This document shows, one piece after another, positions 16,190-24,906 of a DNA stretch of 33,031 nucleotides. A program made the translations under genes and the position numbers. Each line of letters begins with the position of its first letter. Within the stretch, counting starts at the first letter, position 1. This stretch comes from Methylotenera sp. (GTDB lineage Bacteria; Pseudomonadota; Gammaproteobacteria; Burkholderiales; Methylophilaceae). The stretch is taken from the NCBI RefSeq assembly GCF_013141425.1, contig NZ_JABFRA010000089.1, forward strand, positions 1 to 33,031, read 5' to 3'. Under the pieces are notes generated by a model. It was not told where the DNA came from and did no database searches. It saw nothing but the letters and a program-made list of their open reading frames with translations.

Positions 16190-16777
16190 TTAAAGTATCT
16201 GCTTAATATCGTTTGCAATATCAGCTGGTTTTTGCCCATAATCCACATATAGTCTTATTTTTCCTGCTTTATCAAACACATACACGCCTGCGCTATGGTC
16301 TATGGTGTATCCGCCTTGACCTTGCGCCTCTACTTTTTTTGCATATATTTTAAACACAGCTGCAGTGGCTGCCGTTTCGGCCTCACCGCCACGCAACCCA
16401 ATAAAACGTGGGTCAAATGAGGGCACAAATTGAGCCAATAACTCCTGTGTATCACGCGCTGGGTCTAGGGTTACAAATAACACTTGTACTTGATCGGCCT
16501 TATCGCCTAATAAATTCATGGTAAGTTTCAGGTCATGCATAGTTGTTGGGCATACATCGGGACAATGTGTATAGCCAAAAAATAAAGTGACGACCTTTCC
16601 TTTAAAATCCGCCATGGTTCTTGGCTTGCCAGTATGGTCAGTCAGGTTAAAAGACTGCCCAAAGTCAGCCCCAGTAATATCTGTTGCCACAAACTTACCG
16701 CCTTCTGCGGCAGGTTTACAAGCCGATAAAAAACATATGAATAGAATTGCAAAAAAGGTTTTTAGTAAGTGTTGCAT
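16190..16777 (-). CDS. SCO1/SenC-family copper chaperone lipoprotein
   Basis: About 195 residues from the ATG at 16777, chosen over 16825 because GGAG lies eight bases upstream and the protein then starts with a lipoprotein signal peptide (lipobox LSAC, Cys20). The thioredoxin-like fold carries the copper-binding motif CPDVCP (Cys72, Cys76) and the distal His161 (DHSAGVYVFD). Family members deliver copper to the CuA centre of cytochrome oxidase at the outer face of the inner membrane. No oxidase genes are nearby. It diverges from ilvE. Confidence 0.93.
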   Translation of the reverse strand: MQHLLKTFFAILFICFLSACKPAAEGGKFVATDITGADFGQSFNLTDHTGKPRTMADFKGKVVTLFFGYTHCPDVCPTTMHDLKLTMNLLGDKADQVQVLFVTLDPARDTQELLAQFVPSFDPRFIGLRGGEAETAATAAVFKIYAKKVEAQGQGGYTIDHSAGVYVFDKAGKIRLYVDYGQKPADIANDIKQIL

Positions 16778-16892
16778 GAAAAACTCCAAATAAGCTTTAA
16801 ATTTATACGGTTTTGATTTTAACATGCGACAAGAAATCCGCCCTTTAGTTTACAATAATGCTTTTACTTTCATTCGTTTAAAAGGTAGCTAC

Positions 16893-17825
16893 ATGGCAAT
16901 TCCAACATCAATGGCAGATCGCGACGGCGTAATTTGGTATGACGGCAAACTAGTTAACTGGCGCGATGCTACAACGCACGTTTTAACACACACTTTGCAT
17001 TACGGCATGGGCGTATTTGAAGGCGTGCGCGCGTATAAAACCGATAAAGGTGCGGCCATTTTCCGTTTGCAAGACCACACTGACCGCCTGTTTAACAGCG
17101 CGCATATTTTGCAAATGAAAATGCCTTTCTCTAAACAGGAAATTATAGATGCACAAAAAGCTGCAGTGCGTGAAAACAATTTAGATTCAGCTTATATCCG
17201 CCCAATGGCGTTTTACGGTGCTGAAGCAATGGGTATTGCTGCAAAAACCTTAAGTACACATGTCATTTGCGCAGCCTGGAGTTGGGGCGCCTATATGGGT
17301 GATGAAGCCATCACCAAAGGCATTCGAGTAAAAACATCCTCTTTCTCACGTCACCACGTGAACATCACCATGTGTAAGGCCAAAGCCAATGGTAATTACA
17401 TGAACAGCATTCTTGCACACCAAGAAGCGGCGCAAGATGGTTACCAAGAGGCTTTACTTTTAGATGTGGACGGCTTTGTAGCTGAAGGCTCTGGCGAAAA
17501 TATTTTTATTGTGCGTAAAGGCAAGCTCTACACACCAGATTTAACCAGCGCGCTAGAAGGCATCACCCGCGACACAATAGTAACGCTTGCCAAAGAACTT
17601 GGCATTGAAGTGATAGAAAAACGCATCACGCGTGACGAAGTTTATACCGCAGACGAAGCCTTCTTCACAGGCACTGCGGCTGAAGTAACGCCGATTCGCG
17701 AGCTTGATAACCGCGCCATTGGTGCTGGAGTGCGTGGTCCAATTACTGAAAAATTACAGGCATTGTATTTTGATGTGGTTAAAGGCAAATCAGCTAAACA
17801 TGCGCATTGGTTAACATTGGTTTAA
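16893..17825 (+). CDS. ilvE: branched-chain amino acid aminotransferase
   Basis: About 310 residues from the ATG at 16893, chosen because AAAGGTAG precedes it by a few bases; the frame is open upstream to 16824. It is a fold-type IV PLP enzyme: N-terminal VIWYDGKLVNWRDATTHVL, HYGMGVFEGVRAYKT, the PLP-lysine region (CKAKANGNYMNS), and the phosphate-binding block FFTGTAAEVTPIREL. It catalyses the last step of Val, Leu and Ile synthesis. A TACAAT at 16851-16856 may be its -10 box, but the -35 is weak. A zf-CHCC gene follows, as often in betaproteobacteria. Confidence 0.96.
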   Translation: MAIPTSMADRDGVIWYDGKLVNWRDATTHVLTHTLHYGMGVFEGVRAYKTDKGAAIFRLQDHTDRLFNSAHILQMKMPFSKQEIIDAQKAAVRENNLDSAYIRPMAFYGAEAMGIAAKTLSTHVICAAWSWGAYMGDEAITKGIRVKTSSFSRHHVNITMCKAKANGNYMNSILAHQEAAQDGYQEALLLDVDGFVAEGSGENIFIVRKGKLYTPDLTSALEGITRDTIVTLAKELGIEVIEKRITRDEVYTADEAFFTGTAAEVTPIRELDNRAIGAGVRGPITEKLQALYFDVVKGKSAKHAHWLTLV

Positions 17826-17846
17826 TCGCTGAAAGTATTAAATGGG

Positions 17847-17866
17847 ATTCCCGCTTCTGAGGGAAT
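17847..17866 (+). other. small hairpin in the ilvE-zf-CHCC leader
   Basis: ATTCCC (17847-17852) and GGGAAT (17861-17866) form a 6-bp stem with an 8-base loop, between the ilvE stop and the AGGAG ribosome site of the next gene. There is no T-run, so it is unlikely to be a terminator. It could mark processing or attenuate readthrough. Confidence 0.3.
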
Positions 17867-17892
17867 TTCCAAAATTAGGAGTCATTTTAGAT

Positions 17893-18081
17893 ATGTCCAA
17901 CGCTCAAGAAATCGAAGTTTCAGCAAAAGACCTACCGCTACACTGCCCCTCACCTGAGGTTGCGCTTTGGTCATCTCACCCACGTGTATTTTTAGACGTG
18001 GCGAAAACTGGGCATGTGGCCTGTCCTTACTGCGGCTCAAAATATAAGCTTAAAGCAGGTGAAGTGCCTAGTCACCACTAA
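17893..18081 (+). CDS. zf-CHCC zinc-finger domain protein
   Basis: A 62-residue protein from the ATG at 17893 (AGGAG at 17877-17881); the frame is open from 17842, but the upstream part encodes a leader hairpin. The C-terminal VACPYCGSKYKLK, with an upstream Cys and a His in LHCPSP and TGHVACPYC, matches the zf-CHCC family related to the mitochondrial complex I subunit NDUFS6. The ilvE-zf-CHCC pairing is a recurrent betaproteobacterial arrangement. Its bacterial function is not established. Confidence 0.88.
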   Translation: MSNAQEIEVSAKDLPLHCPSPEVALWSSHPRVFLDVAKTGHVACPYCGSKYKLKAGEVPSHH

Positions 18082-18165
18082 CGCCACTACAATTCTCTTT
18101 TTGCTGCACATTTAGTTTCATATTCGATCTAAGGCATAGTTCTAGCGGTTAGATTTTTTCTTATT

Positions 18166-18573
18166 ATGGTATTAGCATTGGCTATCACTGCTTGTAAAAA
18201 TCATTCTTCCGCTGATCGTGCTGCTGACGCTCAAACTACGCATACCAAACCCACTTGTGAGAAATTGCAGAAATTACCCGATTATATTGAAACGCAAACC
18301 TGCGTATTCCATACAAGCTCATTTCAATCAGCTTATACGAAAATAGTAAATGAGCTAAACGCAAGCCAAGGTAAAACAAGCAAGTTGCGGTCTGAACTAC
18401 CCGTAAGCGATTCAGAAGATAGCTTTGAAGAATAGCAACTATGGGCAACATGCCAATGGTTGAACAAAACCGAAGTGATGGTAACAGTAACAACTGAGGG
18501 CGAAGAAATTGAATTTTTTCTCAAAGAAGTAAATGATGAAATCGAAGTACGAAGAACGCGTGCTCTGCAATAA
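18166..18573 (+). pseudogene. small lipoprotein gene interrupted by an in-frame TAG
   Basis: The frame starts ATG 18166 and encodes a lipobox-like LAITAC, then a hydrophilic Cys-containing domain to TAG at 18433-18435. The same frame continues open (QLWATCQWLNKTEVMVTVT...EVRRTRALQ) to TAA 18571-18573, with a normal protein-like composition. A single nonsense change (for example CAG or GAG to TAG) would explain this. The signal peptide is short from 18166; in-frame codons from 18136 (ATA) would extend it, so the true start may also be lost. No family was recognised. The gap 18082-18165 shows nothing clear. Confidence 0.65.
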
Positions 18574-18578
18574 AATGA

Positions 18579-19415
18579 TTAGCTAGTAAGCGCCACATCA
18601 GGTGACAGCATGCTGATATTCGCCTTAGCGCCCCACATCAGTTCAATCACCTGTGCGGCATTCTCAATTTCACTATTGGTCCAGAACTGTACAGCGGCAG
18701 ATTGCTGATTATTTGAAAGCAGATTATGTGCTTGCAACTGTTGTTTTAAATGTTTAGCAACTGCCGCACCCGTATCAATTAGCGCCACTTGCGACCCAAC
18801 CACTTGCTCAATCAATTGACGTACAAAGGGATAATGCGTACAGCCCAACACGATGGTATCGGCGCCTTCTGCCAGTAAGGGTGCACAATAGTGCTTAATT
18901 AGAGCCTTCGTAGCATCGGCATTCAACTCGCCTCGCTCAATGCATTCCACCAGCCCAACACAGGCTTGCGTAACAACCTTTACATTTCGCCCATAACTTT
19001 CTAACAGACCTGCAAACTGCGCGCTTTTAAGTGTTCCAATTGTCGCCAGCACGCCAATAATGCCATTTTTGGAAGCTTCAGCCGCGGGTTTAACGGCCGG
19101 CTCCATGCCTATAATGGGTAAGGTATACTTTTCGCGTAAGACATCAATTGCGGCGGCTGTGGCAGTATTGCAAGCCACCACCAAGGCTTTGGCGTTTTTT
19201 TCGATTAAAAAATCTGCAATCTCAAAACAGCGCGCTTGAATTTCAGCGGCAGTTTTGTTGCCATAAGGCGCGTATTTGCTATCTGCCACGTACAGCAGTT
19301 GCTCATTTGGCAATAGTGCGTGAATATGCTTTAAAACAGAAATCCCGCCCACGCCAGAATCAAATACCGCAATCGGCCGATGTTGAAAATTACAAATGTC
19401 AGATTGAGCCGTCAT
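18579..19415 (-). CDS. murI: glutamate racemase
   Basis: A 278-residue cofactor-independent racemase that supplies D-glutamate for peptidoglycan. It shows the family blocks AVFDSGVGGISVLKHI, YVADSKYAPYG, the first catalytic Cys82 (VACNTATA) and the second Cys192 (LGCTHYPF). The gene is convergent with the broken lipoprotein gene (6 bp apart) and divergent from the cobalamin adenosyltransferase gene across 58 bp. Confidence 0.97.
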   Translation of the reverse strand: MTAQSDICNFQHRPIAVFDSGVGGISVLKHIHALLPNEQLLYVADSKYAPYGNKTAAEIQARCFEIADFLIEKNAKALVVACNTATAAAIDVLREKYTLPIIGMEPAVKPAAEASKNGIIGVLATIGTLKSAQFAGLLESYGRNVKVVTQACVGLVECIERGELNADATKALIKHYCAPLLAEGADTIVLGCTHYPFVRQLIEQVVGSQVALIDTGAAVAKHLKQQLQAHNLLSNNQQSAAVQFWTNSEIENAAQVIELMWGAKANISMLSPDVALTS

Positions 19416-19473
19416 AGCATGCAGTCATCAGTTACAATATGTCGATTATAGATTAATTCAACGTAAGCAAGAT

Positions 19474-20022
19474 ATGGCAAATAGACTGAGTAAAATTTAC
19501 ACCCGCACGGGCGACGATGGCACCACGGGGCTAGGCGATGGCAGTCGCATTAATAAAGACAGCCTACGTGTAGAGGCCATGGGCGATGTAGATGAGCTAA
19601 ATTCCGTCATCGGCATTTTGCTAACGGAAGCCGTACCAGACATTTTGCGGCCCACACTTATTCAAATTCAGCATGACTTATTTAATGTCGGTGGAGAAAT
19701 CTGCATTCCTGGTTACGTGATTTTGCATCAAGAACGTATTGAAAATTTAGAAGAGATTATCGACGCACTCAATGCCAATCTTGCGCCTTTAAAAGAATTT
19801 ATTTTACCCGGCGGCACAAAAGCTGCTGCCTATTGCCACTTAGCTCGCACAGTTTGTCGGCGCGCGGAGCGTAAATTGGTAGAGCTTCACCGAAACGAAA
19901 AAGTAACAGATATCTCCTTACAGTATTTAAACCGCTTATCAGATTTGTTATTTGTGATGTGTCGCATCATTAATAAAGAGGCGGGTATAAATGACGTTTT
20001 GTGGAAGAATGAGCACGATTAA
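19474..20022 (+). CDS. ATP:cob(I)alamin adenosyltransferase, PduO type
   Basis: A 182-residue protein of the PduO/MMAB family. The N-terminal ATP-binding motif is IYTRTGDDGTTGLGDGSRI, followed by VEAMGDVDELNSVIG, and the C-terminal RTVCRRAERKLVEL and YLNRLSDLLFVMCR helices are conserved. It makes adenosylcobalamin from cob(I)alamin. No B12 biosynthesis genes lie nearby, so it may serve salvage. The 58-bp leader is too short for a cobalamin riboswitch. The 89 bp after it show nothing notable before the pcnB promoter. Confidence 0.95.
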   Translation: MANRLSKIYTRTGDDGTTGLGDGSRINKDSLRVEAMGDVDELNSVIGILLTEAVPDILRPTLIQIQHDLFNVGGEICIPGYVILHQERIENLEEIIDALNANLAPLKEFILPGGTKAAAYCHLARTVCRRAERKLVELHRNEKVTDISLQYLNRLSDLLFVMCRIINKEAGINDVLWKNEHD

Positions 20023-20111
20023 ATATAACGTTTGAATCTAACACTTGAATTTACCTCCAAAATTTGCGCTTTAAACATTGGCATGACAAGCGTTCAGGCA
20101 ATTAATTTTTT

Positions 20112-20138
20112 TTGGCACCTCACACAGTACGTTATAAT
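20112..20138 (+). promoter_or_regulatory. sigma-70 promoter of pcnB
   Basis: TTGGCA (20112-20117), 15 bp, TATAAT (20133-20138). The -10 box is perfect and the -35 matches 5 of 6, with a short spacer. The expected start of transcription falls at the pcnB ATG (20145), suggesting a leaderless mRNA. Confidence 0.5.
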
Positions 20139-20144
20139 TCGACC

Positions 20145-21593
20145 ATGATTAAAAGACTGCTCGATAGAATTTTTAAACCCAAACACGCTAAACCAGAACA
20201 TAGTCAAGTTACGCCTGCTAATACGCAACACCATCACTCGCACCGCGCTGTATTAAGTACAAAAAAACCACGTCATAAAAATGCCGATTCCGTCAATCAT
20301 GGCGCGCTCACCATTCCGCATAAAACCCATAAAATTGACCGCAATCTATTGAGCAATGCCGCACTCAAAACCACAGAAGGGCTACACAAAGAGGGTTACC
20401 AAGCCTTTATAGTAGGAGGCGCAGTGCGTGATTTGCTACTAAATCGCGTCCCAAAAGACTTTGATGTAGCTACCAATGCCACCCCTGAAGAAGTCAATCG
20501 CATTTTTCGTCGCTCACGTCTAATCGGCAAACGCTTTCGATTAGTGCACGTCTTATTTGGGGATGAAACCATCGAAGTTTCAACCTTTCGTGGCAGTCAC
20601 CTTGAAGACAGTAGCGATGCGAAAGTGGCAGAATCAGGACGCATTATCCGCGACAATGTCTTTGGCTCGATTATCGATGACGCTGTACGCCGTGACTTTA
20701 CGGTTAACGCTTTGTATTACGACCCTTCCAGCCAAGAGGTATTAGACTTTCATGACGGTTATGCCGATATAAAAGCGGGCTTACTACGCATGATAGGCAA
20801 GCCAGAAACGCGCTATGCGGAAGACCCAGTGCGAATGCTACGTGCAGTGCGACTATCCGCCAAACTAGGCTTAAAGATAGACGCTGCAACACAAGCACCT
20901 ATCGCAAAAATGGCAGACTTACTGCAAGACGTGCCGCCAAGTCGCTTGTTTGACGAGATGCTAAAACTATTTCTTTCGGGTCATGCCATGGAAAGCGTCA
21001 ATGCTTTACGCGAGCAACACTTGCATCATGGTTTATTGCCGATGTTAGATGTTGTGCTGGAACAACCCATGGGTGAACGTTTTGTCATGCTGGCGCTAAA
21101 AAACACCGACGACCGCATACTTTCAGGTAAATCAGCCAACCCAAGTTTTTTATTCGCCACTCTGCTTTGGCATGAAATGTTAGCCGCATGGGAAACTTAC
21201 AAAGCGGATGGTCATCATGCGATTCCCGCACTTCACATGGCGATGTCAGAAGTGATTGCCACGCAGGCTGAAAAACTGGCGATACACAACCGCTATACCG
21301 CGACTATGAAAGAGATTTGGGGCTTACAACCGCGCTTTGAACAACGTGCTGGCAAACGGCCGTTTAGCTTGCTCACGCACCCACGCTACCGTGCAGGCTA
21401 TGATTTTTTATTACTGCGCTGCGAATCAGGCGAGTTGCCGATGGAACTTGGTGAATGGTGGACAAACTTTGCAAATGCAGAAGGTGAAACACGGACAGCG
21501 ATGTTGCAAGCGGACACCTCCCCTAAAAAACGTAAAAAAAGAAACCGCAAAAAAGCGGCTGGCACGAGTGCTGTTAACAACGCCGCCGAGTAA
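20145..21593 (+). CDS. pcnB: poly(A) polymerase I
   Basis: About 482 residues from the ATG at 20145; a TTG at 20112 is in frame but forms the promoter -35. A basic, His-rich N-terminal extension (1-65) precedes the class II nucleotidyltransferase core: FIVGGAVRDLLL (89-100), the metal-binding DFD (105-107), the RRDFTVNALYYD block, and the RNA-binding helices. The C-terminus ends in a Lys/Arg tail (KKRKKRNRKK), typical of PcnB and useful to tell it from CCA-adding enzymes. It polyadenylates RNA 3' ends for decay. folK starts 11 bp later. Confidence 0.94.
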   Translation: MIKRLLDRIFKPKHAKPEHSQVTPANTQHHHSHRAVLSTKKPRHKNADSVNHGALTIPHKTHKIDRNLLSNAALKTTEGLHKEGYQAFIVGGAVRDLLLNRVPKDFDVATNATPEEVNRIFRRSRLIGKRFRLVHVLFGDETIEVSTFRGSHLEDSSDAKVAESGRIIRDNVFGSIIDDAVRRDFTVNALYYDPSSQEVLDFHDGYADIKAGLLRMIGKPETRYAEDPVRMLRAVRLSAKLGLKIDAATQAPIAKMADLLQDVPPSRLFDEMLKLFLSGHAMESVNALREQHLHHGLLPMLDVVLEQPMGERFVMLALKNTDDRILSGKSANPSFLFATLLWHEMLAAWETYKADGHHAIPALHMAMSEVIATQAEKLAIHNRYTATMKEIWGLQPRFEQRAGKRPFSLLTHPRYRAGYDFLLLRCESGELPMELGEWWTNFANAEGETRTAMLQADTSPKKRKKRNRKKAAGTSAVNNAAE

Positions 21594-21604
21594 TTAAGCG
21601 TTTT

Positions 21605-22141
21605 ATGAAACAAGCCTTTGTCGCAATCGGAAGTAATTTGGAGAATCCAGTATCGCAGGTAAATTCTGCTTATGTTGCGCTAAACAATATTCCGAATACT
21701 CGCGTCATTAAAACGTCCTCTTTGTACCAAACTGCACCTATAGATTGTATAAATCACCCACAAAATCCTGTGCCTGACTTTATAAACGCGGTGGCAGAAC
21801 TTGAAACCGAATTATCACCGTTAGAATTATTAGAAGCATTATTTGCGATTGAAAACCAAGCTGGGCGTGAGCGACCATATCAAAACGCCCCAAGAGTGTT
21901 GGATTGTGATTTATTACTGTATGAAAATACTTGCATGAATACCGCCAGACTCACGTTGCCGCACCCGCGCATGCACACGCGTGGCTTTGTATTATTGCCA
22001 TTATTTGAAATTGCACCAACGCTATCAATACCAAATCATGGCAAAATAGCGGAATTGATTCGCGACAACCATTTTATCGGCGTAAATCGATTATCCGCCT
22101 CAGCCAAACAGAGTGAAACTACAGGTAAATCAGTTGCATGA
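21605..22141 (+). CDS. folK: 6-hydroxymethyl-7,8-dihydropterin pyrophosphokinase
   Basis: A 178-residue HPPK of folate synthesis. The N-terminal AFVAIGSNLENP, the SSLYQTAPI loop, FINAVAELET, and the ATP/Mg site in RVLDCDLLLY followed by LPHPRMHTRGFVLLPLFEIAP are all present. It overlaps the dgk start by 4 bp (ATGA). The pcnB-folK order is common in beta- and gammaproteobacteria. Confidence 0.96.
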   Translation: MKQAFVAIGSNLENPVSQVNSAYVALNNIPNTRVIKTSSLYQTAPIDCINHPQNPVPDFINAVAELETELSPLELLEALFAIENQAGRERPYQNAPRVLDCDLLLYENTCMNTARLTLPHPRMHTRGFVLLPLFEIAPTLSIPNHGKIAELIRDNHFIGVNRLSASAKQSETTGKSVA

Positions 22142-22785
22142 GCATTTTTAACAAATACCCCTATATCGTTGTTGAAGGCCCGATTGGCTGCGGAAAAACC
22201 ACGCTGGCCAAAATGTTGGCGGATCGTTTTCCGGTTGATTATTTATCTGAAAAAGCTGAATCCAACCCATTTTTGCCGCGTTTTTATCAAGATGCACAAC
22301 GCTATGCGCTACCGACCCAGTTGTTCTTTTTATTTCAGCGCGCGAATCAGATTAAAGATTTAAGCCAGCGTGACATGTTTGCCAAGCCGATTGTGGCGGA
22401 TTTTTTCTTAGAAAAAGATCCCTTATTTGCACGGCTGAATTTGGACGATGAAGAATATGCGCTTTATCACAACATTTACACGCATTTACAGCTCAAAGCA
22501 CCTAAACCCGACCTAGTCATTTACCTGCAGACTCCCATCGACGCTTTGATGGATCGCATTGAAGAGCGCAGCGTGAGTTACGAACAAGACATTCCGCGGG
22601 AATACATCGAACGCTTAGCCAATGCCTACAGTGAATTTTTTCATAATTATGACGCTTCACCCGTATTAATTGTAAACAACGAAAAACTGAACGTGCTCAA
22701 GAATCCAGACGCGTTAGACTTGCTACTGAACCGAATCTTGCAGATTAAAGGTCAGCGCGAATTCTTTAATCCAAACTTTGATTAA
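22138..22785 (+). CDS. deoxynucleoside kinase (deoxyadenosine/deoxyguanosine kinase family)
   Basis: A 215-residue P-loop kinase with Walker A GPIGCGKT (14-21), the deoxynucleoside-binding segment around YLSEKAESNPFLPRFYQD, FFLEKDPLFARLNL, and the LID-like RIEERSVSYEQDIPREYI. It phosphorylates deoxynucleosides for dNTP salvage; the preferred base cannot be read from sequence. It sits between folK and panB, a frequent betaproteobacterial arrangement, with panB starting 12 bp later. Confidence 0.9.
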   Translation: MSIFNKYPYIVVEGPIGCGKTTLAKMLADRFPVDYLSEKAESNPFLPRFYQDAQRYALPTQLFFLFQRANQIKDLSQRDMFAKPIVADFFLEKDPLFARLNLDDEEYALYHNIYTHLQLKAPKPDLVIYLQTPIDALMDRIEERSVSYEQDIPREYIERLANAYSEFFHNYDASPVLIVNNEKLNVLKNPDALDLLLNRILQIKGQREFFNPNFD

Positions 22786-22797
22786 ATTAGAAACTGC

Positions 22798-23610
22798 ATG
22801 AAATTAGCTCAACTAAAAAAAATGGCGGCTGATGGCGAAAAAATCGCCATGCTCACCTGTTATGATGCCTCCTTTGCCAAACTCATGGAGTTAGCGGGGG
22901 TGGATATATTATTAGTGGGCGATTCGCTTGGCATGGTATTGCAAGGCGCCGAGAATACCTTAAACGTAAGCATGCACCACATGACCTACCATACCAAAAG
23001 TGTTGCTACGGGGGCACCTAATACTTTTATTATTGCCGATATGTCACTGGGTAGTTATGAGCATGACAATGAAGCAGCCTATAAAAATGCAGAGTGGCTG
23101 ATTCGATCTGGTGCGCACATGGTGAAATTTGAAGGTGGCGGCAGTAAAGTTAAAACCGCACGTTACTTAGTTGAGCGCGGCATTCCTGTCTGCGCACATT
23201 TGGGATTTACGCCGCAGTCTGTTAATCAACTGGGCGGGTATAAGATTCAAGGTAAAACCGATGAAAGCGCACAACAAATCTTGCATGATGCCATCGCCAT
23301 GAGTGAAGCAGGTGTCGGTTTTATTGTGCTGGAAATGGTACCGGCGGCATTAGCCAAAAAAATCACCGACGCCATTAAAACACCCACCATCGGCATTGGT
23401 GCCGGGGTTGATTGCAGTGGACAAGTGTTAGTCACGCAAGACTTGCTGGGTATCTATACAGGCCCAGCCCACAAAAACCCGACTGAGTTCAAATCTCCGC
23501 GTTTTGTGCGTAATTTCTTAAAAGATACCAACAGTGTACAAGCCGCTGTCGAATCCTATGTGAAGGCCGTCAAAGATAAAAGCTTTCCTGCGCTTGAGCA
23601 TAGCTACTAA
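22798..23610 (+). CDS. panB: 3-methyl-2-oxobutanoate hydroxymethyltransferase
   Basis: A 270-residue PanB, first enzyme of pantothenate synthesis, transferring a hydroxymethyl group from methylene-THF to 2-oxoisovalerate. Family blocks: MLTCYDASFAKLMELAGVD, LLVGDSLGMVLQG (metal Asp), FIIADMSLGSYE (second Asp), and VCAHLGFTPQSVNQLGGYK. The 2-oxoisovalerate substrate is also the keto acid handled by IlvE, encoded 6 kb upstream. panC follows after 17 bp. Confidence 0.97.
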   Translation: MKLAQLKKMAADGEKIAMLTCYDASFAKLMELAGVDILLVGDSLGMVLQGAENTLNVSMHHMTYHTKSVATGAPNTFIIADMSLGSYEHDNEAAYKNAEWLIRSGAHMVKFEGGGSKVKTARYLVERGIPVCAHLGFTPQSVNQLGGYKIQGKTDESAQQILHDAIAMSEAGVGFIVLEMVPAALAKKITDAIKTPTIGIGAGVDCSGQVLVTQDLLGIYTGPAHKNPTEFKSPRFVRNFLKDTNSVQAAVESYVKAVKDKSFPALEHSY

Positions 23611-23627
23611 ATACGTCCCTTCCCCCT

Positions 23628-24476
23628 ATGCAAATCATTAAAACCATAGACGAATTAAGAAGCGTCTTAAAAAACCACAGCAATATCGCCTTTGTACCGA
23701 CCATGGGCAACTTACACGCGGGGCATATTCAATTAGTTGAAGTAGCTAAGCAGCATTCTGAATGTGTGGTTGTAAGTATTTTTGTGAACCCACTCCAATT
23801 TGGGCCAAATGAAGACTTGGCCAGTTATCCACGCACACTGGAGGAGGATTGTGAAAAACTAAAAGCCGCAAGAGCTAACATCGTCTTTGTCCCCACTGTT
23901 GAAGAAATGTATGCCGATTTTGATGGTAAAAGCCTGCATCAAACCATGACCATCACGCCGCCGCCAATCGCAAGCGAGCTATGTGGTGCCTCACGGCCAG
24001 GTCACTTTGCTGGCGTTGCTACAGTGGTATTGAAACTGTTCAATATCGTGCAGCCCAATATTGCGGTATTTGGTCAAAAAGACTTTCAACAATTGCTCAT
24101 TATTAAACAACTGGTTAAACAGTTTAATCTGCCCATTCAAATTATTGGCGTGGATACAGTACGCGAGCCAAGTGGCTTAGCCATGAGTTCTCGTAACTGC
24201 TATTTAACTGATGCGCAACGTGTCTCTGCAAGCCAATTAAATAGCGCCCTGCAGGGCATTGTTAAATCTATAAACGCGGGTAAAACAGATTACCATCAAC
24301 TTGAGCAGCAAGCCAAAACAACACTAACTAGCCAAGGCTGGCTGGTAGACTATATTTCGATTCGCTCTAGCCTAACGCTATTGCCTGCCACAGATGCTGA
24401 TAATCAATTAGTGGCGCTTGGCGCGGCAAAATTAGGCAATACCCGACTGATTGATAATATTGAATTTTTGCGCTAA
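23628..24476 (+). CDS. panC: pantothenate synthetase
   Basis: A 282-residue pantoate--beta-alanine ligase. The nucleotide-binding PTMGNLHAGH (24-33) holds the HxGH motif, VFGQKDFQQLLIIKQLV is the pantoate/ATP region, and AMSSRN replaces KMSKS. It joins pantoate with beta-alanine made by PanD. The -35 box of the panD promoter overlaps its last codons. Confidence 0.97.
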   Translation: MQIIKTIDELRSVLKNHSNIAFVPTMGNLHAGHIQLVEVAKQHSECVVVSIFVNPLQFGPNEDLASYPRTLEEDCEKLKAARANIVFVPTVEEMYADFDGKSLHQTMTITPPPIASELCGASRPGHFAGVATVVLKLFNIVQPNIAVFGQKDFQQLLIIKQLVKQFNLPIQIIGVDTVREPSGLAMSSRNCYLTDAQRVSASQLNSALQGIVKSINAGKTDYHQLEQQAKTTLTSQGWLVDYISIRSSLTLLPATDADNQLVALGAAKLGNTRLIDNIEFLR

Positions 24477-24496
24477 GTGCTTGAAAAGACTATAAT
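24468..24496 (+). promoter_or_regulatory. sigma-70 promoter of panD
   Basis: TTGCGC (24468-24473) overlaps the panC end; after 17 bp comes a perfect TATAAT (24491-24496). The predicted start is near 24503, leaving a leader of about 23 bases before the panD ATG. This gives panD-rsfS-rlmH expression independent of panBC. Confidence 0.55.
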
Positions 24497-24525
24497 GCAG
24501 TCCCTTTTTAAAAACGGTTATGCAC

Positions 24526-24906
24526 ATGCAAAGAACAATGCTTAAATCTAAGCTTCATCGCGTACATGTGACTCACAGCGAACTTCATTATGAAGGCAGC
24601 TGTGCGATTGATGAAAACTTGCTTGAAGCCGCTAATATTAGTGAGTATGAGCAAATTCATTTGTATAACGTAACCAACGGCGAGCGCTTTAGCACTTATG
24701 CAATTCTTGCTGAACGTGGTTCTGGCATTATCTCAGTCAATGGCGCTGCTGCCCACAAAGCGGCACCTGGCGACATTATGATTATTGCCAGCTATGCCAA
24801 TTATAACGAATTAGAACTACAAAAATTCTCACCCCAACTCGTGTATGTGGATGAACAAAACCGTATACAATCGCAACGTAACGCAATTCCAGCACAGGCC
24901 GCTTAA
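24526..24906 (+). CDS. panD: aspartate 1-decarboxylase (proenzyme)
   Basis: 126 residues from the ATG at 24526, chosen because the start [13 protein letters not shown] then aligns with E. coli PanD; another ATG lies six bases upstream. The self-cleavage site HYEGSCAID places Gly24-Ser25 exactly as in the E. coli enzyme, where Ser becomes the pyruvoyl group. GERFSTYAI and ISVNGAAAH are also conserved. It makes beta-alanine for PanC. The stop TAA abuts the rsfS ATG. Confidence 0.97.
   Translation: MQRTMLKSKLHRVHVTHSELHYEGSCAIDENLLEAANISEYEQIHLYNVTNGERFSTYAILAERGSGIISVNGAAAHKAAPGDIMIIASYANYNELELQKFSPQLVYVDEQNRIQSQRNAIPAQAA

Noticed and set aside
19416-19473. Cobalamin riboswitch before the adenosyltransferase gene
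   Set aside because: The gap to the divergent murI is only 58 bp, too short for the element, and no B12-box sequence was seen.
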